Positions 23,925-30,151 of a stretch of DNA of 30,151 bases are shown here, one piece after another (the stretch's first letter is position 1; each line of letters starts with the position of its first letter). The stretch comes from Tropicimonas sp047971885. Its GTDB lineage: Bacteria; Pseudomonadota; Alphaproteobacteria; Rhodobacterales; Rhodobacteraceae. The DNA lies in assembly GCF_047971885.1 (NCBI RefSeq), contig NZ_JBKEAE010000029.1, positions 1 to 30,151 of the forward strand, written 5' to 3'. The notes beneath the pieces are model-generated. The model did no database searches. It was not told the DNA's origin and saw only the letters and a list, made by a program, of their open reading frames with translations. Position numbers and translations under genes: made by a program.

Positions 23925-25133
23925 ATGACCAGCCGGAAAAACGAACGCCCCGGTAGCATCGTCCGCCGCACGCCCTGGCCCGGCAGCGCCAGCCGGCCGG
24001 TCGTCTCACCCCTGCAGGCGTCGGTGGTCTATGCCGCCGAAAGCCCCGATTCGCTCGATGCGCAATACGAGGGGCGGTTGCAGGGCTATGCCTATGCCCG
24101 CGAAGGCCACCCCAACGCCGACGTGCTGGCGGGGAAGATCGACCGCATGGAAGGGGCCGAAGGCGGCATCGTCCTCGGCTCGGGTATGGCTGCGGTGGGG
24201 GTGGTGATGCTGGGGCTGCTCGATGCCGGCGATCACGTGATCGGCAGCGATCTGCTCTATGGCCGGACGCTCCGGATGCTGCGCGAGGATCTGCCGCGCC
24301 GGGGTATCCGCACCGATCTGGTCGATGCCACCGACGCCGGGGCAATCGAATCCGCCATCCGCCCCGAGACGAAACTGATCCTGATCGAGGTCGTCTCGAA
24401 CCCGACGATCCGGGTTGCCGATGTTGCCGGTATCGCGCGGATCGCGCACGAACGGGGTATCCGGCTGGCAATCGACAATACCTTCACCACGCCGCGCGGC
24501 TTCCGGCCGTTCGAAATCGGCGCCGATATCGTGATCCACTCGATCACCAAGCTTCTTGCCGGGCATTCCGACGCGACACTGGGATATGCCGCCGCGCGCG
24601 ATCCCGCCGACCGCGAGGCCATGGCAATTGCCGCCGCAACATGGGGGTTTACCCCCAGCCCGTTCGACTGCTGGCTTGCCGAACGCGGGTTGCATACCTT
24701 TGATCTGCGCTACGAGCGGGCAGCAGCCAACGCGGCGGCGCTTGCCGATCATCTGGCGGGTCTCGACGGGGTGCGCAGGGTGGTCTACCCCGGGCGGGCC
24801 GATCATCCCGATCATGCCCGCGCGACCGAGCTCGTAGGCGACAGGTACGGCAACATGCTGAGCTTCGAGATCGAGGGCGGCAGGGCCGGGGCCAATGCGC
24901 TGGTCCGCGCCATGCCGGAGTTGCCCTTTGCCCCGACGCTGGGCGATGTGGGCACCACGCTGAGCCATCCGGCAACCTCGTCGCATCGCGGGCTTTCGCC
25001 CGAACAGCGCGCCGGCATGGGGGTGTCCGAAGGGTTCTTCCGCGTCTCGGTCGGGGTCGAGGAGATCGGGCTGCTGACCGGGGAATTCAGCGCCGGGGTT
25101 GCTGCCGCGCGGGCGGCCGGCCCGGCCCTGTGA
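23925..25133 (+). CDS. Cys/Met-metabolism PLP-dependent enzyme (trans-sulfuration family)
   Basis: A 402-residue fold-type I PLP enzyme of the family that includes cystathionine gamma-synthase, cystathionine beta-/gamma-lyase and methionine gamma-lyase. The N-terminal YAYAREGHPNADVL corresponds to the usual Y-x-R-x-x-NPT motif in altered form. VLGSGMAAVGVVML is the phosphate-binding region, LAIDNTFTTP carries Asp184, and HSITKLLAGHSDATLG carries the PLP Lys209. The C-terminal SHPATSSHRGLSPEQRAGMGVSEGFFRVSVGVE matches the family end. AGGAG at 23915-23919 fixes the start. The change from NPT to HPN in the first motif may reflect a different substrate; I cannot choose between lyase and synthase. 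The next gene, phoR, starts 13 bases later. Confidence 0.88.
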   Translation: MTSRKNERPGSIVRRTPWPGSASRPVVSPLQASVVYAAESPDSLDAQYEGRLQGYAYAREGHPNADVLAGKIDRMEGAEGGIVLGSGMAAVGVVMLGLLDAGDHVIGSDLLYGRTLRMLREDLPRRGIRTDLVDATDAGAIESAIRPETKLILIEVVSNPTIRVADVAGIARIAHERGIRLAIDNTFTTPRGFRPFEIGADIVIHSITKLLAGHSDATLGYAAARDPADREAMAIAAATWGFTPSPFDCWLAERGLHTFDLRYERAAANAAALADHLAGLDGVRRVVYPGRADHPDHARATELVGDRYGNMLSFEIEGGRAGANALVRAMPELPFAPTLGDVGTTLSHPATSSHRGLSPEQRAGMGVSEGFFRVSVGVEEIGLLTGEFSAGVAAARAAGPAL

Positions 25134-25146
25134 AACCGGCCGGCCG

Positions 25147-26226
25147 ATGAATTCGGATCAGGTAACGCCACTTCTGGATGCGGTTCCGATCCCGCTGATT
25201 CATGTCGGTCCCGACGAGCGGATCGCCGCGATCAATGCCCGTGCAAAAGCGCTGTTCGGCACGGTCGAAATCGGGCGCCATTATGTGACCGTCCTGCGCC
25301 AGCCCGAATTGCTGGAGGCGATAGAATCGGCGCTTCGGCACGGACGACCGGGGCAGGCCCGCTATGCCGACAAGTCGACCGTGCGCGAGGCGATCTATAC
25401 CGCCCATGCCGCACCGGTCCCGGGCGATCCCGGCGGCCGGCCGGGGGCGCTGGTGTCATTCGTGGATGTGACCGATGTGGAAAGTGCCGGCGAGATCCGG
25501 CGGAACTTTGTCGCCAACGTCAGCCACGAGTTGAAGACGCCGCTGACCGCGCTTCTGGGTTTCATCGAAACCCTGAGGGGGGCCGCACGCCACGACCCGG
25601 CCGCGCAGGAGCGGTTCCTGACGATCATGGAGCGCGAGGCCCTGCGGATGGACCGGCTGGTAGCCGATCTGTTGTCGCTGAGCCGGGTCGAGGCCGGCGA
25701 ACGTCAGCGCCCAACCGAACATGTCGCTCTGGACCGGATCGTTCAGACCACCATCCAGAATCTGTCGACCATCGCCGCCGGCGGCGGCGTGACGCTGGAA
25801 ATGAAGCGCGAATCGGATGGAGAGCGGGATTTTGTCGTCATGGGGGATGCCGATCAGTTGCAGCAGGTGCTGACCAACCTGATCGACAATGCGGTGAAAT
25901 ACGGTGCGGCCGGTGGCCGGGTCACGGTGAACATTTCCCGCAAGGAGCGTGTGCTGGCGTTTCGCGGCCCCGGCGTGCAGGTGCAGGTGATCGATTACGG
26001 CGACGGGTTCGATCCGGTGCACCTTGCCCGCGTGACCGAACGCTTCTATCGCGTCGACGATCACCGCTCGCGCGACATGGGCGGAACCGGGCTGGGCCTG
26101 GCGATCGTGAAACACATCGTCAACCGGCATCGTGGGCGCTTCACCGTCGAAACCGAACCGGGGCAGGGGTCAACCTTTACCGTGGCGATTCCGGCGCTGG
26201 AAATCGGGGGCACACCTCAGCCGTAG
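25147..26226 (+). CDS. phoR: PhoR-type phosphate regulon sensor histidine kinase lacking membrane helices
   Basis: A 359-residue kinase. Residues about 8-115 form a PAS domain (AVPIPLIHVGPDERIAAINARAK). The HisKA dimerisation region contains NVSHELKTPLTALLGFIETL with His127. The ATPase domain has NLIDNAVKYG (N box), VIDYGDGF (G1), RFYRVDDHRSRDMGGTGLGLAIVKHIVNRH and a final GQGSTFTVAIP. I see no transmembrane helix; Escherichia coli PhoR has an N-terminal membrane anchor, so this version would be cytoplasmic, perhaps docking on the Pst/PhoU complex. The assignment rests on PhoR-like sequence and on pstS-pstC-pstA lying directly downstream. ATG 25147 lacks a good ribosome site, suggesting coupling to the upstream gene 13 bases away. 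phoB is not in the window. Confidence 0.88.
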   Translation: MNSDQVTPLLDAVPIPLIHVGPDERIAAINARAKALFGTVEIGRHYVTVLRQPELLEAIESALRHGRPGQARYADKSTVREAIYTAHAAPVPGDPGGRPGALVSFVDVTDVESAGEIRRNFVANVSHELKTPLTALLGFIETLRGAARHDPAAQERFLTIMEREALRMDRLVADLLSLSRVEAGERQRPTEHVALDRIVQTTIQNLSTIAAGGGVTLEMKRESDGERDFVVMGDADQLQQVLTNLIDNAVKYGAAGGRVTVNISRKERVLAFRGPGVQVQVIDYGDGFDPVHLARVTERFYRVDDHRSRDMGGTGLGLAIVKHIVNRHRGRFTVETEPGQGSTFTVAIPALEIGGTPQP

Positions 26227-26297
26227 CGCTGTTGCCGCCGAAAGCGCCGGAAGGGATGACGGAGCGTCGCGAAACGGAACCGCAGCCGTCCGGGAAA

Positions 26298-26326
26298 TTG
26301 ACACAAAACCGTTACAAAACCTTTGC
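26298..26326 (+). promoter_or_regulatory. Pho-box-like triple repeat upstream of pstS
   Basis: Three seven-base units, TTGACAC, CCGTTAC and CCTTTGC, are each separated by AAAA, giving an exact 11-base period. This is the spacing of PhoB-binding Pho boxes (seven-base repeats with four-base AT spacers). It ends 82 bases before the pstS ATG, in the position expected for an activator replacing the -35 region. A clear -10 element is not evident. The rest of 26227-26408 shows no gene. Confidence 0.7.
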
Positions 26327-26408
26327 AAGAAACACATGGAAGCATCCTAGGACGCGCCCAGGGCTGTCTGGCTGTGGCGGCCTCAACATAACTGCCATGG
26401 AGCAACAT

Positions 26409-27449
26409 ATGTCTCTCGTGAAGCTATCCGCCTCGGTACTGGCGATCGCGACCGCTTTTTCCACCGCTGCCGCTGCGCGTGATAACGTGCAGGTTGCCGG
26501 TTCATCGACCGTTCTGCCCTATGCTTCGATCGTTGCAGAGGCCTTTGGCGAGAACTTCGATTTTCCGACCCCGGTGGTCGAATCGGGTGGTTCGTCGGCC
26601 GGCCTGAAGCGTTTCTGCGAGGGTGTCGGCGAAAACACCATCGACATCGCGAACGCCTCGCGCAGGATCAGGGATGGCGAAATCGAAGCCTGCGCCGCCG
26701 CCGGCGTGACCGACATCATCGAAGTGCGCATCGGCTATGACGGCATCGTCTTTGCCTCCGATATCGATGGCGCCCGGTACGCCTTCACCCCGTCCGACTG
26801 GTACAGGGCGCTGGCCGCCGAAATCCCGGGCGAAGACGGCGCGCTGGCCGCCAACGCCAATGCCAGGTGGTCGGATGTGAACCCCGATCTGCCCGATCAG
26901 GCGATCCTGGCCTTCATTCCCGGCACCAAGCACGGCACCCGCGAAGTCTTCGAGGAAAAGGTCATCCTGGCCGGCTGCGCGGAATCGGGCGCCCTGGAAG
27001 CCATGCTTGCCGCCGGCATGGCCGAGAATGATGCCGAATCGAAGTGCATGGCAATCCGCACCGATGGCGTATCCACCGACATCGACGGCGACTACACCGA
27101 GACGCTGGCCCGCATCGACGCCAACAAGGAGGGAATCGGCGTCTTCGGTCTGGCGTTCTACGAGAACAACACCGACAAGCTGCAGGTCGCGACCATGTCG
27201 GGCGTCACCCCGTCGACCGAAACCATCGCCTCGGGCGACTACCCGGTGTCGCGCCCGCTCTACTTCTACGTCAAGAAGGCGCATATCGGCGTGATCCCCG
27301 GCCTCAAGGAATATGCCGAATTCTTCGTCGCCGACGAGATCGCCGGCCCCGATGGCCCGCTGGCAGCCTATGGTCTGGTCTCCGATCCGGAGCTTTCCGC
27401 GACCCAGCAAGCCGTGGCCGAAGAAAAGGCGATGGCCGGATCGATGTGA
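26409..27449 (+). CDS. pstS: Phosphate ABC transporter periplasmic binding protein
   Basis: A 346-residue phosphate-binding protein that delivers Pi to PstCA in the inner membrane. Residues 1-23 form a signal peptide ending in TAAAA-RDN. The mature protein begins VQVAGSSTVLPYA, the PstS-family phosphate-loop motif; ESGGSSAGLKRFCEG and DIANASRRIRDGE follow, then IEVRIGYDGIVFAS, FIPGTKHGTREVFEE and a C-terminal VKKAHIGVIPGLKEYAEF. This is the longer PstS type seen in alphaproteobacteria. ATG 26409 has GGAG six bases upstream; ATG 26397 would add MEQH before the signal peptide. The Pho-box-like repeat upstream and the hairpin downstream fit strong, phosphate-starvation-induced expression of this gene relative to the permeases. 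Confidence 0.95.
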   Translation: MSLVKLSASVLAIATAFSTAAAARDNVQVAGSSTVLPYASIVAEAFGENFDFPTPVVESGGSSAGLKRFCEGVGENTIDIANASRRIRDGEIEACAAAGVTDIIEVRIGYDGIVFASDIDGARYAFTPSDWYRALAAEIPGEDGALAANANARWSDVNPDLPDQAILAFIPGTKHGTREVFEEKVILAGCAESGALEAMLAAGMAENDAESKCMAIRTDGVSTDIDGDYTETLARIDANKEGIGVFGLAFYENNTDKLQVATMSGVTPSTETIASGDYPVSRPLYFYVKKAHIGVIPGLKEYAEFFVADEIAGPDGPLAAYGLVSDPELSATQQAVAEEKAMAGSM

Positions 27450-27460
27450 TCGGCAGGTCG

Positions 27461-27487
27461 CGCGAAGGAGGAATATCCTCCTTCGCG
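27461..27487 (+). terminator. pstS: Strong stem-loop between pstS and pstC
   Basis: CGCGAAGGAGGA pairs perfectly with TCCTCCTTCGCG across an ATA loop, a 12-base stem, 11 bases after the pstS stop. No T tract follows. Such intergenic hairpins in transport operons commonly protect the binding-protein mRNA or cause partial termination, so that more PstS than permease is made. The left arm contains a ribosome-site-like AAGGAGGA with no start codon placed to use it. The remaining bases to 27573 hold the pstC leader. Confidence 0.7.
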
Positions 27488-27573
27488 TGTCCCTGATACG
27501 CCGCCACGACTAGGATGCGCTCTTTGACAGGTACGTCACGGGGCGTTTCCACAGGAAGGATTGAGGTAACCCG

Positions 27574-29055
27574 ATGCCGGTACTCTGGATCGTCCTCGCA
27601 GTCCTCGGACTCGGACTGATCGGTTTTTTCGCCGCGCGCGCCAGGGCGCTCGCATCTGCAGGCAACGACATCCGAAAGCTGCATTCGCTACCGGGCTATT
27701 ATGGCTGGTATGGCTTCATGCTGACGGCCGTACCGTCGCTGCTGGTTCTCGCCGCCTGGCTGATGCTGGCGCCGGCCTGGATCGAGAACACGGTTTCGTC
27801 ACAGATCCCGGATACGGCCATCGACCGGGGCGGCAGCCGGAGCCTCGTGATGGCCGAGGTGCGCCGTGCCGCAGGCGCGCTCGACCGGGCGGTCGAACAG
27901 GGCCTGATGGACGAGGCCCGTTCGCGCGACCTGCGGGCGGATTTCACCGATGTGACCGAGCACCTCAAGCAGACCGGGGCGATCATCACCTCGACCGTCA
28001 CCCAGCCGATCCTGCGGGCGGCGCAGGATTACAGGGTCATGGCGCATGCCTCGCGGCGGAATATGACAATCGTTGTCGGGCTGCTCGCCGTCGCCGGCTT
28101 CGCGCTGGCGATGACGCGCGCGGACAAGGACTTTCGTGCGCGGAATATCGTCGAGCGGGGGATCAGGCTGATCCTCATCCTCGCCTCGACCATCGCCATT
28201 CTCACCACGGTCGGAATCGTCCTGTCCATGCTGTTCGAGACCAGGCATTTCCTCGACGATTATTCGTGGAGGGAGTTCTTCTTTGGAACGAAATGGGCGC
28301 CGGACTTCCGCGGCAACTCCTCGCTCGGCATGCTGCCGTTGCTGTGGGGCACGCTCTATGTCTCGCTGGTGGCGCTTCTGGTCGCGGTTCCGGTCGGGCT
28401 TTTTGCCGCGATCTATCTGTCGGAATATGCCGGGCCGCATCTTCGCGCCGTCGCCAAGCCGATGATAGAAATCCTCGCCGGCATTCCGACCATCGTCTAT
28501 GGCCTGTTCGCACTGATCACCGTCGGGCCGCTGCTGCGCGATTATCTCGCGCAGCCGCTCGGGCTGGGGAACTCGACCAACTCGGTGATGACGGCCGGAC
28601 TGGTGATGGGGGTCATGCTGATCCCCTTTGTCTCGTCGCTGTCGGACGATATCATCAATGCCGTGCCACAGGCGATGCGCGACGGATCGTTCGGGCTGGG
28701 CGCGACCCATTCCGAGACGGTCCGGCAGGTTGTCCTGCCGGCCGCGCTGCCGGGTATCGTCGGCGCGGTTCTTCTTGCCGCGTCGCGCGCCATCGGCGAG
28801 ACGATGATCGTCGTCATGGGGGCAGGGGCCGCTGCCGCGCAGATGGATCAGGGGCTGGGGGCGATCGTCAATCCGTTCCAGGCCATGACCACCGTCACGG
28901 TCAAGATCGTCAGCCAGCTTACCGGTGACACCGATTTCGCCAGCCCCGAAACGCTGGTGGCCTTTGCCCTCGGTCTCACCCTGTTCGTCATGACGCTGGG
29001 GCTGAACGTCCTGGCGCTCTATATCGTGCGCAAGTACCGGGAGCAGTACGAATGA
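27574..29055 (+). CDS. pstC: Phosphate ABC transporter permease PstC (long form)
   Basis: A 493-residue inner-membrane permease, longer than the roughly 320-residue E. coli PstC. It begins with a hydrophobic helix (LWIVLAVLGLGLIGFFAAR), has a second near residues 45-68 and a polar stretch of about 100 residues, predicted outside the membrane, before a third helix. The core PstC region starts around residue 205 and includes FFFGTKWAPDF, GTLYVSLVALLVAVPVGLFAAIYLSEYA, EILAGIPTIVYGLFA and the ATPase-coupling EAA loop near DGSFGLGATHSETVRQVVLPAALPGI. GAGG lies eight bases before the ATG. The TGA overlaps the pstA ATG. Long N-terminal extensions like this are usual in alphaproteobacterial PstC; their role is not known to me. 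Confidence 0.94.
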   Translation: MPVLWIVLAVLGLGLIGFFAARARALASAGNDIRKLHSLPGYYGWYGFMLTAVPSLLVLAAWLMLAPAWIENTVSSQIPDTAIDRGGSRSLVMAEVRRAAGALDRAVEQGLMDEARSRDLRADFTDVTEHLKQTGAIITSTVTQPILRAAQDYRVMAHASRRNMTIVVGLLAVAGFALAMTRADKDFRARNIVERGIRLILILASTIAILTTVGIVLSMLFETRHFLDDYSWREFFFGTKWAPDFRGNSSLGMLPLLWGTLYVSLVALLVAVPVGLFAAIYLSEYAGPHLRAVAKPMIEILAGIPTIVYGLFALITVGPLLRDYLAQPLGLGNSTNSVMTAGLVMGVMLIPFVSSLSDDIINAVPQAMRDGSFGLGATHSETVRQVVLPAALPGIVGAVLLAASRAIGETMIVVMGAGAAAAQMDQGLGAIVNPFQAMTTVTVKIVSQLTGDTDFASPETLVAFALGLTLFVMTLGLNVLALYIVRKYREQYE

Positions 29056-30151
29056 CCGACGCAACCGCAAACGGGGTGCCCGCCGCGCGTCCGGGCAGGC
29101 ATTCGGCTTCGCTCTTCGAGCTTGACGCGCGCACCAGACGGCGCAACGCCGCCGAGCGGCGCTTCCGGATGCTCGGGCTCGGGGCGACGGGAATCGGCGT
29201 CGCCGCGCTGATCCTGCTGCTGATCTCGATCCTCGGTCAGGGCCTGCCGGCCTTTACCCAGACCTTCGTATCCGTGCCGGTCTATCTGGATCCGGCAAAG
29301 CTCGACAAGACCGGCGAACGCAACATCGGGGATATCAAGAAGGTCTCGACCTTCGGCTATGCCCCGCTGATCGCCGCGGCGATGGATATAGCGATGGAGC
29401 GCAACGGAATCGACCCGGCGCAATTCGGACTGGGCGACAAGGACGCGCAGGAGATGGTCTCGAAAGAGGCCGCGGCGCAGATCCGCAACTACGTGATCGC
29501 CAACCCGGACAGGATCGGTGAAACGGTCGATTTCAGACTGCTCACCGACGCCCGGATCGACGGGTACTACAAGGGCCGAGTAAGTATGGAATCGGCCGAA
29601 CTCGACAGCAATGTCTCGCCGGGGCAGTTGCGGCTTGCCGATGCGCTGAAGGAAAAGGGCGTCATCGCGACCGGTTTCAACCCGGGTTTCATCACCAATG
29701 CCGATGCGTCGGAAAACCGGCCCGAGGCCGCCGGCATGGGCGTTGCCATCATCGGCTCGTTCTACATGATGATCATCGTGCTGTGCCTGGCGCTGCCGAT
29801 CGGGGTTGCCGCCTCGATCTATCTTGAGGAGTTCGCGCCGAAAAACTGGTTCACCGACCTGATCGAAGTCAATATTTCGAACCTTGCGGCCGTGCCGTCC
29901 ATTGTCTTCGGCATCCTTGGCCTCGCCATCTTCATCAACTGGATGGGACTGCCACAATCGGCACCCATCGTCGGCGGGCTGGTGCTGACGCTGATGACCC
30001 TGCCGACGATCATCATCTCGACCCGCGCCTCGCTTAAGTCGGTGCCTCCGTCGATCCGCGACGCGGCGCTCGGGCTCGGCGCCTCGAAGATGCAGTCGGT
30101 ATTCCACCACGTGCTGCCGCTGGCGATGCCCGGTATCCTGACCGGAACCAT
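29052..30151 (+). CDS. pstA: Phosphate ABC transporter permease PstA, N-terminal part (3' end cut off by window)
   Basis: The frame is open from ATG 29052, overlapping the pstC stop as ATGA, to the window end: 366 codons without a stop. Residues 1-40 are basic and cytoplasmic, followed by a hydrophobic helix (LILLLISILGQGLPAF). About 160 polar residues then form a predicted extracytoplasmic insert. The PstA permease core starts near residue 235: GSFYMMIIVLCLALPIGVAASIYLEEFAP, ISNLAAVPSIVFGILGLAIF and the EAA-type loop DAALGLGASKMQSVFHHVLPLAMPGI. The partner of PstC in the Pi channel. pstB, phoU and phoB would be expected beyond the window. Confidence 0.94.
   Translation, partial: MTDATANGVPAARPGRHSASLFELDARTRRRNAAERRFRMLGLGATGIGVAALILLLISILGQGLPAFTQTFVSVPVYLDPAKLDKTGERNIGDIKKVSTFGYAPLIAAAMDIAMERNGIDPAQFGLGDKDAQEMVSKEAAAQIRNYVIANPDRIGETVDFRLLTDARIDGYYKGRVSMESAELDSNVSPGQLRLADALKEKGVIATGFNPGFITNADASENRPEAAGMGVAIIGSFYMMIIVLCLALPIGVAASIYLEEFAPKNWFTDLIEVNISNLAAVPSIVFGILGLAIFINWMGLPQSAPIVGGLVLTLMTLPTIIISTRASLKSVPPSIRDAALGLGASKMQSVFHHVLPLAMPGILTGT

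Noticed and set aside
27524..27529. Perfect TTGACA as a possible internal promoter for pstC
   Set aside because: No acceptable -10 box is found 16-18 bases downstream, so it is probably chance.
1..30151. Mobile elements, CRISPR arrays, tRNA or rRNA genes, defence or secondary-metabolite clusters
   Set aside because: No transposase, integrase, repeat-spacer array or conserved RNA sequence is visible; the genes are tightly packed housekeeping genes with uniform composition.

Overview
The window is a gap-free stretch of GC-rich, gene-dense chromosome from an alphaproteobacterium, most probably a member of the Rhodobacterales. The basis is high third-position GC, many ATGA start/stop overlaps, the style of the protein sequences, and neighbourhoods I associate with that order: glyS followed by a PPDK-like gene, folB-folP-glmM, carA opposite yqeY, yicC-gmk, and phoR-pstSCA. 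This taxonomic call is inference from recognition, not from a database search. I see no insertion sequence, prophage, CRISPR array, tRNA or rRNA, and no gene-free stretch longer than about 210 bases.

Layout, left to right. 1-4342: the end of glyS, a divergent pyruvate-phosphate-dikinase-like gene and a secreted SleB-type cell wall hydrolase. 4462-7736: folate genes folB and folP, then glmM; folB carries an extra C-terminal domain resembling an amino-acid-kinase fold. 7772-11806, minus strand: a predicted outer-membrane beta-barrel protein, a membrane hybrid histidine kinase with a degenerate receiver, and ilvC. 11941-14040, plus strand: two overlapping Lrp/AsnC regulators, divergent from ilvC, then a class V aminotransferase. 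14048-16310, minus strand: an UbiH-type monooxygenase, a small two-helix membrane protein and a HAD pyrimidine-nucleotidase-like enzyme. 16437-17087: a GntR/FCD regulator. 17095-20303, minus strand: a family-2 glycosyltransferase with an N-terminal MshEN (c-di-GMP-binding type) region, then carA. 20446-23867: yqeY, a PAS-type protein (minus), yicC, gmk and a gamma carbonic anhydrase. 23925-25133: a Cys/Met-metabolism PLP enzyme. 25147-30151: phoR, pstS, pstC and the start of pstA, cut by the window end.

Working together: the right end is the phosphate-starvation module (sensor kinase plus high-affinity transporter), with a clear Pho-box-like repeat before pstS and a strong hairpin between pstS and pstC. 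The middle holds branched-chain amino acid synthesis (ilvC) next to Lrp-type regulators. Envelope functions recur: cell wall hydrolase, glmM, barrel protein, glycosyltransferase. The glycosyltransferase has an exact TTAA-N7-TTAA (CtrA-type) site about 50 bases before its start.

Most of the window is ordinary housekeeping DNA. The leads most worth checking are the FolB fusion, the asparagine replacing the phospho-acceptor in the hybrid kinase, and the CtrA-site/MshEN glycosyltransferase pairing. I did not find a convincing new multi-gene system.
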